A stretch of DNA of 64,000 nucleotides from Sepioteuthis lessoniana (lineage: Eukaryota > Mollusca > Cephalopoda > Myopsida > Loliginidae). The stretch spans positions 20,871,717 to 20,935,716 of the forward strand of contig OY757904.1 in assembly GCA_963585895.1 (NCBI GenBank). Direction: 5' to 3'. Position 1 is the first letter of the stretch, and every line of letters begins with the position of its first letter. Made by a program: the position numbers and the translations under genes. Under the pieces are notes generated by a model, which was given only the letters and a program-made list of their open reading frames with translations, was not told the DNA's origin and made no database searches. Of this stretch, positions 53,456-62,717 are shown piece after piece.

Positions 53456-53549
53456 TCAACCGGGTTTCGATCCCAGCTACGGGAAGCTAGTATGTCTAGC
53501 CACACTGATGAGTTCTGATAGAACGAAACAGATCTGTCTGTGGATGACC
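53456..53549 (+). mobile_element. Hammerhead-bearing repeat unit, copy P1
   Basis: An about 94-bp unit sits between TA tracts. It starts ATCAACCGGGTTTCGATCCC (near-consensus Pol III B box GTTTCGATCCC), then ACGGGAAGCTAGTATGTCTA, then the ribozyme. Homologous units in reverse orientation are at 53838-53930 and 54040-54120. Confidence 0.8.
53500..53543 (+). ncRNA. Hammerhead ribozyme, type I, canonical
   Basis: Stem I CCACA (53500-53504) pairs with TGTGG (53539-53543). CTGATGA is at 53505-53511. Stem II is GTTCT/AGAAC (53512-53516 and 53520-53524) with loop GAT. GAAA is at 53525-53528. Stem III is ACAG/CTGT (53528-53531 and 53534-53537) with loop AT, followed by C 53538; cleavage is predicted after it. 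Every core nucleotide of the known motif is present. Stem III is palindromic with a 2-nt loop, a form known to favour dimeric cleavage. Confidence 0.85.
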
Positions 53550-53837
53550 ATATATATATATATAACAAGGGAGGTCCACTTACCCCTCCTTGGCTGCCAT
53601 ATAACTATTAGTTTCGCAAGTTTTATGCAGAAATCTTCAGAGAAAGCAAGAGCTTCAATAGTCAGTTGTGGTCAGACCACTGACCACACCCGGGATAAGT
53701 GGACTAGCTAGGTTTCGCCGCTTGCTTTGAGAACTTTCCTCTTTTGTTTTGATTTTTGTTTGATTTGTTTTTTGTGTTTTTGTTTTTATATTCGATTTTT
53801 TTTATCTTATACTATATATATATATATATATTGTCAT

Positions 53838-53880
53838 CCACAGACAGACTGTTTCGTTCTATCAGAACTCTTCAGTGTGG
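53838..53880 (-). ncRNA. Hammerhead ribozyme, type I, canonical (copy P2)
   Basis: Minus strand: CCACA (53880-53876) pairs with TGTGG (53842-53838). The core is CTGAAGA, in which the one changed position is the tolerated N7. Stem II GTTCT/AGAAC with loop GAT is identical to P1, as is GAAA. Stem III is ACAG/CTGT around a single T, then GTC. A B-box-like GGGTTTCGATCCC lies upstream (53907-53919). A TA tract follows at 53813-53832. Confidence 0.82.
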
Positions 53881-54045
53881 CTAGACACGCAGGACGCTCG
53901 AAGCCGGGATCGAAACCCGTCCAACTTTACGTTAGACTAAGTCTCAGACCACGTTGGCTAAGGGAATTTTTAAGGTATTTATTCTAGCAACAGCAGCAGA
54001 GTGGTCAATTCTTTCGAAGAGCTTTGCATTACGCTAGCGGGAGAT

Positions 54046-54120
54046 CTGCTTCGTTCTATCAGAACTCATCAGTGTGGTTAGACATACTAGCTTCCCGTAG
54101 CTGGGATCGAAACCCGGTTA
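54046..54120 (-). mobile_element. Hammerhead-bearing repeat unit, truncated copy P3
   Basis: Minus strand: GGGTTTCGATCCCAGC, CTAGTATGTCTAACCACA, CTGATGA, GTTCT-GAT-AGAAC, then GAAG instead of GAAA and loss of the 3' half of stems III and I. Forms an about 80-bp inverted repeat with 53456-53536, with only a few differences. Confidence 0.8.

Positions 54121-54123
<3 letters not shown>

Positions 54124-54180
<57 letters not shown>
54124..54180. repeat. (TA)n microsatellite
   Basis: About 28 TA units. Confidence 0.95.
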
Positions 54181-54181
<1 letters not shown>

Positions 54182-54250
54182 TTTTAATTTAACTTCCACA
54201 ACATCGTTGGTGCACTTTCAGCTTTGTTTAATTAAATAAGATCAACATAA

Positions 54251-54562
54251 AACATAGATACACACATTTAAACGGAGATTTAAATGACATAAGCATAGAA
54301 GATTTTACAAGTATGAAGATGTACTCTGTGCAAGGAGGCTGAAAGACTGCTATGCCTTGTTGTTCAAAATGAGTAGCAGATGTCTTTCTTGAAAATTGCC
54401 ATCTGGAATATTGGCTTTTAGCAAGGATTATATAATAACTGCAGGCGCCGGAGGCAGATACACACCTATTTCAGTTATCAAGCAGTCTGTAACTAATTTG
54501 CTATTTAGCTGGCTAATTGCTATTTCTACATAATAATTCATCAATATATATATATATATATA
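54251..54562 (+). repeat. Dispersed repeat F, copy 1
   Basis: Nearly identical to 61195-61500 over its last about 190 bp (TGTTCAAAATGAG.AGCAGATG to TCTACATAATAATTCATCAA) and more diverged before that. Both end in a TA tract. The minus frame shared by both copies ends PPAPAVII; coding status is unknown. Confidence 0.75.
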
Positions 54563-54599
54563 CCTGGTGTGTTCAGAAGTTATCGAAACTGAAACTGGA

Positions 54600-55350
54600 T
54601 TCATGAGAGAAATGAACAATGAGTGAAAAGTTAATTTACTTTACAATAATCCCCTTGGCATTCAAAACACTTATTCCAGTGAGTTTTTAAATGATTGAAA
54701 CACCTCCAAATTTCTTCCTTTGATATGCAGTGAAAATGCACTATTGGATTTCTTTTAATATTCGAGATGAATCTTTAATTTAGAAGAACAAGGACACATT
54801 GCTTTTACCAAAGTTTAATGAGGCTGCACTTCTACAAACCCTACGCTTTGCAAACTAAATTATATTGATCTCATTTTTCGAAAAATTGTTTAGCTATACA
54901 GTTTTTCTTTTATTTTTTTCATTTAAAATTTAAAGAATTGAAATATTCAGTCTTCTAGTCTCTTTTTCTTTATCCCCCCTCCTCCCCCCCCCTCTCTCTC
55001 TCTCTCTCTCTCCCTCGTTCCCTTTATTTATTTCTTTTCTTCTCTTTTCTCTCTTACTCTTTTCTCACTCTTTACATCTTTCTTTCGCTTTCTTTTTTTT
55101 CCTTTCTCTCTTTCTTCTTCTCGGTCTTCTTTTCTTTTTGTTTCTTCTTTCACTCGTTCTTACCCGTTATATCTCTTGATGATTCCATTTGTTTTACATC
55201 ATTGCCTTGCACAATCACGTGCTACTTTTTGAAATATGAACGCTGATTTAATGACTGAACGGTCGTATGTTCTTTCTTTGTATATACAATTTCCTCCCTT
55301 GCTTTTGTATTTTATTAAACATCCATAGTTGATATCTCAACACTTGGTAT
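54600..55350. other. Unassigned DNA with pyrimidine-rich tracts
   Basis: CT-rich at 54960-55140, including (TC)n at 54990-55012. Nothing else recognised. Confidence 0.45.
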
Positions 55351-55357
55351 CATTTTA

Positions 55358-55407
55358 AAAGTCCTGATGATGGTTAATCAAAACCGAAACGTTTTAACGT
55401 CGACTTT
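55358..55407 (+). ncRNA. Hammerhead ribozyme-like motif, family S
   Basis: Stem I AAAGTC (55358-55363) pairs with GACTTT (55402-55407). CTGATGA is at 55364-55370. Stem II is GGTT/AACC (55372-55375 and 55382-55385) with loop AATCAA. GAAA is at 55386-55389. Stem III is ACG/CGT extendable to ACGTT/AACGT, then GTC with cleavage predicted after C 55401. The irregularity is one extra T (55371) between the core and stem II, which may weaken it. Confidence 0.5.
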
Positions 55408-55504
55408 CTTTCACAATAAATTCATCACTTTGGATTACTTTGTCTTTCAATCTTTCTCCATAGAAACGGGTTCTTTTGTATTTTTCTCTCATATATATAT
55501 AAGA

Positions 55505-55700
55505 AAGGCAATTAAGAAAAGTTTTGTATAAAAAGGTGATCAATGCTATTATTGTGTCGACCTCAACAGCACGGAAATTAAGACAGAAATCTGAATTAGT
55601 TTTTCAAGCTTTTGAAGAAGTGGCAGTGTGTATCCACCACAAAAATGTTCAGCTATGTCTTTTCTTTCTGGGTGAGTGTAACGTAATTAAACGGCTCATA
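55505..55700 (+). repeat. Dispersed repeat G, copy 2
   Basis: TTTTTCAAGCTTTTGAAGAAG, GTGGCAGTG, AATGTTCAGCTATG and CTTTTCTTTCTGG match 23225-23330 in order. (AATA)n at 55712-55730 follows. Confidence 0.5.
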
Positions 55701-55775
55701 GGAAATTGAATGAATAAATAAATAAATAAAATAAAGCAGACAGTAGTCACCGAATAACAAGACCGAGGAACGCGT

Positions 55776-56272
55776 GGTAATTAAAAAAGTCTAGGGAGGA
55801 CTAGAGGTCCAAGGATCGTTTGAGTTTGTGCACAGAAAGTGGGTGTCTCTCCCGCCGATACGACAGGCGGAAGTGAGGGGACGACTTTGTGAGTCGTTTG
55901 CGAGAAGTGATAAGGTGAGTTGAACACGAGCCAAGAAGATGTAAAGAGAAGAAAGATCACGCGCCCCAAGTTGGGGATGCGTTCCAAAGGGGACGTTAGG
56001 CTGCGCTCGATCCAGCGGCCAAGCATTTTAGAACCAGAAAAAAAGGTCTGTGTCTGCTCATCTTTTTCACACTAGGATATGTTGCTTATAATTGTCTGGT
56101 TGACGGTTGTCTCAGTTCTGTACTCTCTTTTTTTTTTTCTCCCGGAGACCACTTGCAACCTAGTAGTATATAAACCACTTCAGTAGTTTAACAGAGTTTC
56201 GCGTTCATCAACTTGTTACCACACGGGGTCACAGTGGGGTCGAAAAGTCGCTTTAGTACCGCAATGGTACAT
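55776..56272 (+). mobile_element. LTR-like repeat, family 2 (copy 2)
   Basis: Colinear with 3026-3560: CGTGGTAATTAAAAA, GGACGACTTTGTGAG, GAACACGAGCCAAGAAGATG, GGTCTGTGTCTGCTCATC, GGATATGTTGCTTATAATTG and TAGTACCGCAATGGTACA. The downstream third is best conserved. Confidence 0.55.
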
Positions 56273-56309
56273 GAGGTTAAGAATCTTTTGAATGACCCCT
56301 CGTAACAAA

Positions 56310-56549
56310 ACAAATTCAAAAGAATAATTCATCATTTGAAACTTGATAATGAAAAATATATTCCATAAAAGTCGATAATACGCAAACGTGTAGATTATGC
56401 GGAGATAGAGATGAGATGGTTAATACCATAATTAGCCAATGCAACAAACTAAAGTAATGGGAATACGAAACTAGACTTGTCTGGGTAGTAAAGGTGATCC
56501 ACTTGGAATTGTGCAAGGGTTTAAAACTTGAAGATGATAACGAATAGTG
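56310..56549 (+). mobile_element. RLE-type LINE, finger region, left of LTR insertion
   Basis: CRLCGDRDEMVNTIISQCNK (about 56391-56450; finger His is Thr), VIHLELCKGLKLEDDNE. The frame continues exactly after the LTR at 57720 in the uninterrupted reading, apart from point stops. Confidence 0.85.
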
Positions 56550-57215
56550 TGTTATGTTTTGACCTTCGACCCGGCCCAAAAAAAATGCTATTCCGAGGTG
56601 ATGCACTGGAAGGAAGTGACACATTCCAATGGCCAGTAATCGAAAAAGATCGCGTGGGCGGAAATTAGCTTATAATAAGGTGAAGGTCCCACTGTGCCAA
56701 TACAGACTGATGCACCGGAAGAGAGTGACCTCTGAACTGCATGACAGTTATTTCCGCTTGATGACGATTAAACATTCGATTTCAAAGATCCAGTGGGCGA
56801 TCGTGTGGGCGTTGAATTATTATTTAACTCAGTTGAGTTCGAGTCCAAGAAGAAGTTGCCAATAGAATTCCAGACAGCTAGAGACCAGATGTGGTAGGGA
56901 AAGCCACACCCGGCCAAGGGGGCCCTCGGGAACCCCGATGGAGTGGACCCCAGCATCAGGAGAACAAGAAAGGCACAACGTGACGGTCATAACAGTGGGG
57001 TCAAGATATTACAGTTTATATTCGATCTCCAGCTCCCTCTCACATGCAACCCTTGAACAACCCTTTCGAACCCTTACACTAAAGTGAGAGGTAATATATT
57101 GTTAAAGAAGTCCTCCTGCGTCTTCCTTCATGCGTCGTTTATTACTGCGTCTGTCTTTGTCCTTGCGTCTGTTTAATTATTGTGTCGTTATGATGCTGTA
57201 GATGACTATATAACA
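56550..57215 (+). mobile_element. Solo LTR, family 1, inside an RLE LINE
   Basis: A 666-bp LTR, TGTTATGTTTTGACC to GACTATATAACA, flanked by AGTG (56546-56549 and 57216-57219). Shared landmarks are the GATGCACCGGAAGAGAGTGA, TTATTTAACTCAGT, GACGGTCATAACAGT and TTACACTAAAGTGAGAGG regions. Its 3' two-thirds are duplicated downstream. Confidence 0.93.
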
Positions 57216-57718
57216 AGTGTATGCATAAGCGAGTGTCTGATCTAGAAGATTAAACGCATAAAATTCTCATTATTTAACTCAGTTGAGTTCGAGTCCAAGA
57301 AGAAGTTGCCAATAGAATTCCAGACAGCTAGAGACCAGATGTGGTAGGGAAAGCCACACCCGGCCAAGGGGGCCCTCGGGAACCCCGATGGAGTGGACCC
57401 CAGCATCAGGAGAACAAGAAAGGCACAACGTGACGGTCATAACAGTGGGGTCAAGATATTACAGTTTATATTCGATCTCCAGCTCCCTCTCACATGCAAC
57501 CCTTGAACAACCCTTTCGAACCCTTACACTAAAGTGAGAGGTAATATATTGTTAAAGAAGTCCTCCTGCGTCTTCCTTCATGCGTCGTTTATTACTGCGT
57601 CTGTCTTTGTCCTTGCGTCTGTTTAATTATTGTGTCGTTATGATGCTGTAGATGACTATATAACAAGTGTATGCATAAGCGAGTGTCTGATCTAGAAGAT
57701 TAAACGCATAAAATTCTC
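56819..57718 (+). repeat. 450-bp tandem duplication, no difference seen
   Basis: 56819-57268 and 57269-57718 are identical as far as I could read, at a constant 450-bp offset. The unit covers most of the LTR, the right AGTG duplication and 53 bp of LINE, so the event followed LTR insertion. Junction homology is at most 2 bp. Confidence 0.95.
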
Positions 57719-58065
57719 TGGAAGTTTGCGATGCAAACTGATCGTTTAATCTCTGCCAGAAGACCAGACCTACTCTCAATTAAAAAGAAGAAAATAATTT
57801 GTCTACTCGTGGATTTTATCGTTCGGTTGAACATCATTATAAAAAAAAAAGAAAAAAAGGGAAAAGATAGACAAATACCTGGATCTTGCAATTGACCTTA
57901 AAATAACTGTAAAAAGAAACAGGGGATCAGTGGAAGAATTGAAACTAATCAGATCACAGCATTTATAAAATTTACTTGACTAAAATACTAAGAAGGGTCC
58001 TGGAGACATGGAGAAACTTGCTATTACTCCGAGTTCCATTAAAACTGGCGGTAAAAAAAACAATT
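57719..58065 (+). mobile_element. RLE-type LINE, nuclease region and 3' end
   Basis: FAMQTDRLISARRPDLLSIK then a degraded VDF segment (LVDFIVRLN), KDRQIPGSC, and the 3' end AGAAGGGTCCTGGAGACATGG ... ACTGGCGGTAAAAAAAAC. Confidence 0.8.
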
Positions 58066-58149
58066 GCTTGATACAAAATGAATATCATAATATCTTTGCA
58101 CTTAATCTATAGTATCAAGTACTCCTATTTAATACAAATATCTTACATA

Positions 58150-58530
58150 CGATTACGGCCCAGTCGCCTAGGGCTGTAAAATATACCGACTGTTTCTCTG
58201 CAGAGATGTAAGACTTCCTCAACGAGTGTCCTAGATATGACACAAAACAATCTGGTGGTGAGGTTCCAGTAATGCTGGAGCTTTGGGGAATGCGGAGAAC
58301 TCCTTTATTGTCATCCCTCTCAGGTCCACTCTGGTAGTACCAGATAGGGTTCTATCTGTGGGTCAAATAAACTATGTGCTTATACTAAATTGAATTTTTT
58401 GATATAGAACTGTTTTTACCATTTAAATGCGTACTTATGCTAAACTGAATTGTTTGAAATAGAACTGTTTATATGTATAAGAATGGATTTGGCATTAAAT
58501 AACCTACAAAGGTTGATATGCCAAACAAAC
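58150..58530 (+). mobile_element. Composite repeat H, short-middle copy
   Basis: Head GGCCCAGTCGCCTAGGGCTG to GGGTCAAATAAAC, two middle units, and the TTTGGCATTAAATAACC tail. Confidence 0.82.
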
Positions 58531-59740
58531 AAATAATAGTCTTCTGCAGATGTATTTTCTGTATAGAAATAGAGGGTCTTTTTTAAAAGCAAAATATTTA
58601 TAAACAGAATATCTTTTAATCACCTCAGTATTTTTTTTGTTTTTTTTGTTGTTGTTGTTTTTTGTTTTTTGTTAGGTTTTTTTTTTGTAGTTTTTTGGGG
58701 ATGGAGGGTTAAGTTATGCGTGAAAATTGTTCCGAAAGTTAACGTTAGATTCTCAGATCATTTTCTTTATTGCATTCTTAAACAGAGTTTTTTGGCAAAT
58801 GAAACCACGTGATTTTTCAACTCGGGTAACAGTAATACAAACGTTGAAAAGCTAGAAAATTAGGTTTCACATAAACTTACAAAAGAGAACATCTGTCAGT
58901 GTTTATACAATCCAATTTTTCTTCTTACTTTACTCAGAAAAAAATCATTTTGGACAAGAAGACTCACCAGCAATGAAATATTTATTACAATAATCCGAAA
59001 AGGAGAAAAATCAAAGCGACATTCAAAACAGGCTTCCACATTTGAACCAAAATGAAAATCTACTTAGGCAGGAAGTTCTTTGTGGTTGGTGTAATTCAAA
59101 CAGAATTGTTCATGATGCAGTTTCAGGGATGTAGACAAACTGTAACAAAAGAAAACTTTTATGATAAAAAAGTTAATCAATGCTTTCGATAACATCCATC
59201 TTCATGTTGCAAATGCAACGCAGTAAATTGTCAATAAGCAGATATTTAGAGTTCTTCAATATGTAATTTATTCTTTAGACCAGCCACATTGGCGAGTGTC
59301 AATGAAATGAAGAGCAGGCGACGAGTTTATTGGAAAGGAAAGTCAGATATGCGGTCAAAGAAAAAACACCACTCTTTTTATTACTGTGTTTCAACTTCCT
59401 TCCAGACCAGCACCAAAAATAGGTAGACTTGAAATGATTTTTTTTTTTTTCTTTTTTAGTCGATAAAAGAAATATCCAATAGTTCTATGAATCAAAGCCC
59501 AACGCCTAATGGGCTGTGGGTGGTTTCCCAAGCTCTGAAACTTAAGCTCTTTGGTTGTCCTCTGATGTCACTGACTGACTGACTGACACTTTTTAAAAAT
59601 CCTAACTTTCCTGTGACCATTTTCCGCATCTATTGCGAGAGATCTCACAGCTGACCCTTTGTTGGGTCAGTTACAAGAAATGTAAGATATTGAAAACTTT
59701 CTCGAAGAATTCGTCCAATTCGAGACTTATTTTGATGGAA
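58531..59740. other. Unassigned DNA
   Basis: T/G-rich tract at 58625-58700, ACTG repeats at 59568-59586. No repeat family or exon recognised. Confidence 0.45.
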
Positions 59741-59744
59741 TACG

Positions 59745-59880
59745 CAGATAGATTGATTCAATTTAATGATATTTCAACCCGTCTGGGGTTAATTTATGTC
59801 AAAATTTCAGAGAATCATCTTAATTATATATTTCATATTTACAGTTTTTATATAATTGTTTCTTAAATGGTTCAAACGAT
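59745..59880 (-). mobile_element. Tail type 2 repeat
   Basis: GATTGATTCAATTTAATGATA, TTTCAACCCGTCTGGGG and TTTCATATTTACAG. Confidence 0.5.
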
Positions 59881-59899
59881 TACGAATGATTTTTAAATA

Positions 59900-60330
59900 A
59901 ATCTATTTGACCCATACATGAGACGCTAACAACTAGTGGGGTAGTCCTCGTGGTGTAGTGGCAAACGAGCTTGACCGTCACATCGTATTAAGCGCGTTCG
60001 AATACCACTCGCTCTAGTTCGTTCACTTTTGAAGTAATTCTCTTAGAAAAATATAATCTTGCCAAGCTATGGTTTAAATCGTTCAACTGCTGTTCTTTTA
60101 CAAGGATAGCTTTGTCATTAGATAACCCAGGTAGGTTGATATGCCATTAAAAACAAAGAAACCAAATCTAACAGGTCAGAGTTGACCTGGGAGTAATTGC
60201 AATAAAACAGTACTCCAGATCTTCTGAATAAGAGCGTCACCAGCAGGGATACAGTCACCATATTTTAAGCTACGCTGACAGCGCTGGAATACGCAGAGTC
60301 CCGGAAAAGCAGAAAAATAGTTGATTAAAT
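59900..60330. mobile_element. Antisense H head split by a sense SINE A
   Basis: H words ATTTGACCCATACATGAGACG (59900-59932) and GTTGACCTGGGAGTAATTGCA (60181-60205) flank a plus-strand SINE A at about 59938-60165. The SINE has A box TGGTGTAGTGG and B-box region GCGTTCGAATACC, and ends AAAAACAAAGAAACC. CTAACA occurs on both sides as a possible short duplication. Confidence 0.7.
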
Positions 60331-60339
60331 AACGATTCT

Positions 60340-60735
60340 ATGAAGTCGTGCTGGAAAATAGCTATAAAGATCACAGTTAAGATATTATGAGTGTCAGCCA
60401 ATAAATGCCAAAATCTAAAAAAAAAAAAAATACACTTTTTTAATTTAGCCGGAACAAAACGTTTCTCGCTGTTTTGGGCATCTTTTTTTCTTGATTGTTT
60501 TCTTTATTTTTCTTTATTCATTTCTTTTTCTCTGGAGCATAAAAAGTTTATCTTTCACTGCATCTACCAAAAAAGCAGAGATGCGTAGTGATATGAAAAA
60601 AGATAATAATAATTTTCATTCAACGAATGAATATGCTTTATCATCAGTTCATTGTTCGTCGCTTCCTTTTATAACATATCAACTCTTTAAAAAACTGTTT
60701 TAAAAACTTTCTATAAAAAGACTATTCTTCATTGA
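60340..60735. other. Unassigned DNA
   Basis: A- and T-rich tracts; overlapping compositional frames at 60391-60703. Confidence 0.45.
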
Positions 60736-60745
60736 ATCCTTTCTT

Positions 60746-60787
60746 CTGACGAAGACCAAAAGGTCGAAACTTATTGAGAACAATAAA
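60746..60787 (+). ncRNA. Hammerhead-like relic, family T
   Basis: CTGACGA (60746-60752), one extra A, stem II GACC/GGTC with loop AAAA, GAAA (60766-60769), then a TTATTG/CAATAA helix with loop AGAA. No stem I and no cleavage triplet, so inactive if it ever was a ribozyme. Confidence 0.3.
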
Positions 60788-60819
60788 AAAAATAAATGAC
60801 ACAAAAGATTTGCCAATGG

Positions 60820-60986
60820 CCAGGCAGACCGGTGTTCAATCCCAGGTTAAGTCATACCAAATACTCAAAAATGGTACTTGACACCTCCTTGCTTCATACT
60901 CAGCATTATAAGGTACGTATCAACTTGGTGTAATAGGTATTGAAAAGGGAGCTTTCGGGTCGCTTCGACTACAGTTATCAACTTTA

Positions 60987-60990
<4 letters not shown>
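60820..60990 (+). mobile_element. SINE C copy, shortened
   Basis: GGTGTTCAATCCCAGGTTAAG (B box), GGTACTTGACACCTCCTTGC, ATTGAAAAGGGAGC, then an (ACTTTA) tail. About 60 bp of the body is deleted. Confidence 0.8.

Positions 60991-61046
<56 letters not shown>
60991..61046. repeat. (TA)n microsatellite
   Basis: About 28 TA units. Confidence 0.95.
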
Positions 61047-61047
<1 letters not shown>

Positions 61048-61184
61048 CTTCTTTTTTTAACCGGTATTTCTCATAGTTGCTAAGTATATTGCATTGTTTA
61101 TTTTTATGAAATATGTATCTTTTCGTGCATCTAACAGAAAAATAATATATACGTACTGGTAGACATACACTTATTATTTTAATG

Positions 61185-61208
61185 GATAGATAGATAGATA
61201 GATAGATA
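61185..61208. repeat. (GATA)n microsatellite
   Basis: About five GATA units at the start of repeat F copy 2. Confidence 0.9.
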
Positions 61209-61479
61209 CTAAATTTAAACTGAGATATAGATCATATAAGTATATAAGATTTTACAAATTCGAAATTGTACTCTGCGCAAGACTGCGTTTCAAAGTTGTT
61301 CAAAATGAGGAGCAGATGTCTTTCTTGAAAATGGTCATCTGGAATATTGGCTTTTAGCAAGGATTATATAATAACTGCAGGCGCCGGAGGCAGATACACA
61401 CCTATTTCAGTTATCAAGCAGTCTGTAACTAATTTGCTATTTAGCTGGCTAATTGCGCTTTCTACATAATAATTCATCA

Positions 61480-61500
<21 letters not shown>
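61195..61500 (+). repeat. Dispersed repeat F, copy 2
   Basis: Colinear with 54251-54562. The last about 190 bp differ at only a handful of positions. Confidence 0.75.
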
Positions 61501-61510
<10 letters not shown>

Positions 61511-61617
61511 GTGTAATACAAAAATCAAAACCAAATGTGTTACAGTGCTTATATGCCTAATATCACACATATCTGGTACTCTCATGAAAGATACTTCAAC
61601 CTTGAAACCCAGTAATT

Positions 61618-61619
<2 letters not shown>

Positions 61620-61712
<93 letters not shown>
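61620..61712. repeat. (TA)n(TG)n microsatellite
   Basis: About 52 bp TA then about 36 bp TG. Confidence 0.95.
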
Positions 61713-61714
<2 letters not shown>

Positions 61715-61889
61715 CTCGCTCTCTTTAAATATTACCAAATCTACAGGAGAGGTTTTTTGCAATGTAAATGTTGCAATATAAAAGCTTTGACAGGATTCAT
61801 TGCCTGATGATCATGAAGATATTAACTTATTAGCAGCAATGTATATTTTTCACTTCTCTACTGTATTACTCACGTATATATATAATTTA

Positions 61890-61975
61890 AGTAGCTATGG
61901 GTAAAATAGTAGAGTGGATTGTGTTCTCTCGCCTTGGTTGGGCAAACAGTCTCGTTGCAAAAAACTAAAAAATGT
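61890..61975 (+). mobile_element. SINE B fragment
   Basis: AGCTATGGGTAAAATAGTAG and CGCCTTGGTTGGGCAAACAGT from the SINE B body. Confidence 0.6.
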
Positions 61976-62144
61976 TTCGGAGAATCGGAGACTTATACTA
62001 TTTCTCTGTAATTAGTTCATGGAAAATGTGGCTTGTTCTTCACAAACCCTTCACCACTATAAACAAATCGTGTTTGTCGTCAAACGTTCATATCTTTAAC
62101 TGAACTGTTTGTCCCTCATACGTCAAGATCGACGGAAGAAGCCA

Positions 62145-62190
62145 TCATACAATTATATATATATATATATACGTGTATGTATACCAATAC

Positions 62191-62240
<50 letters not shown>
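62145..62240. repeat. (TA)n microsatellites
   Basis: Two TA tracts separated by CGTGTATGTATACCAATACG. Confidence 0.92.
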
Positions 62241-62241
<1 letters not shown>

Positions 62242-62293
62242 CTTTAAAATGAATATATCCATTTCAGAATTTGCTTTTAAGTTATTTATTCTT

Positions 62294-62335
62294 CTTCAAC
62301 ACGTGTTTCTGACGTTTTAAGTCGTCTTCAGGAAG
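62294..62335 (-). ncRNA. Hammerhead-like motif with palindromic stem III, family U
   Basis: Minus strand: stem I CTTC (62335-62332) pairs with GAAG (62297-62294). CTGAAGA is at 62331-62325. Stem II is GAC/GTC around TTAAAAC, with a C-A mismatch at its base. GAAA is at 62309-62306. Stem III ACAC/GTGT has no loop, then T 62298 before cleavage. It could only fold as a dimer. Confidence 0.35.
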
Positions 62336-62609
62336 TAAATGGTTTATTTTAGTGTTACTTTTGATTTTTATAGTGACGACAATTTTGAAAAAGTTGTGGT
62401 TCTTTTTTTTAATTGCAGGATTTGTGTCTTTCAATGCCCAGTTCAAGTTATACTGGAAGCATACTAATCGTAGCTTCGGTTTCATATTTTGCCGACCACC
62501 ATGTAAAAATGAAAACTTTTCAATTCATTAACATCGGAAAGTGTGCTGGAATAGAAAAGTAAAGGGAATGAAAGAGAAAAACTGTTTTTTTTAATTGTGT
62601 AGGTATTTA

Positions 62610-62670
62610 CCCAACCCCTCCATCACAAGTATGTGCAACACAAGGACAACTTTCACAGGATGCGAGAGTA
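62610..62670 (-). mobile_element. SINE B 3'-end fragment
   Basis: TTTACCCAACCCCTCCATCAC and CACAAGGACAACTTTCACAGG. Confidence 0.6.
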
Positions 62671-62717
62671 AAATATGGAATAATTTTTTAAACGTTTTTT
62701 TTTAGTTTGAAAACGCG

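Noticed and set aside
60746-60787. Active hammerhead ribozyme
   Set aside because: No stem I, no cleavage triplet and an extra base before stem II. Kept only as a low-confidence relic.
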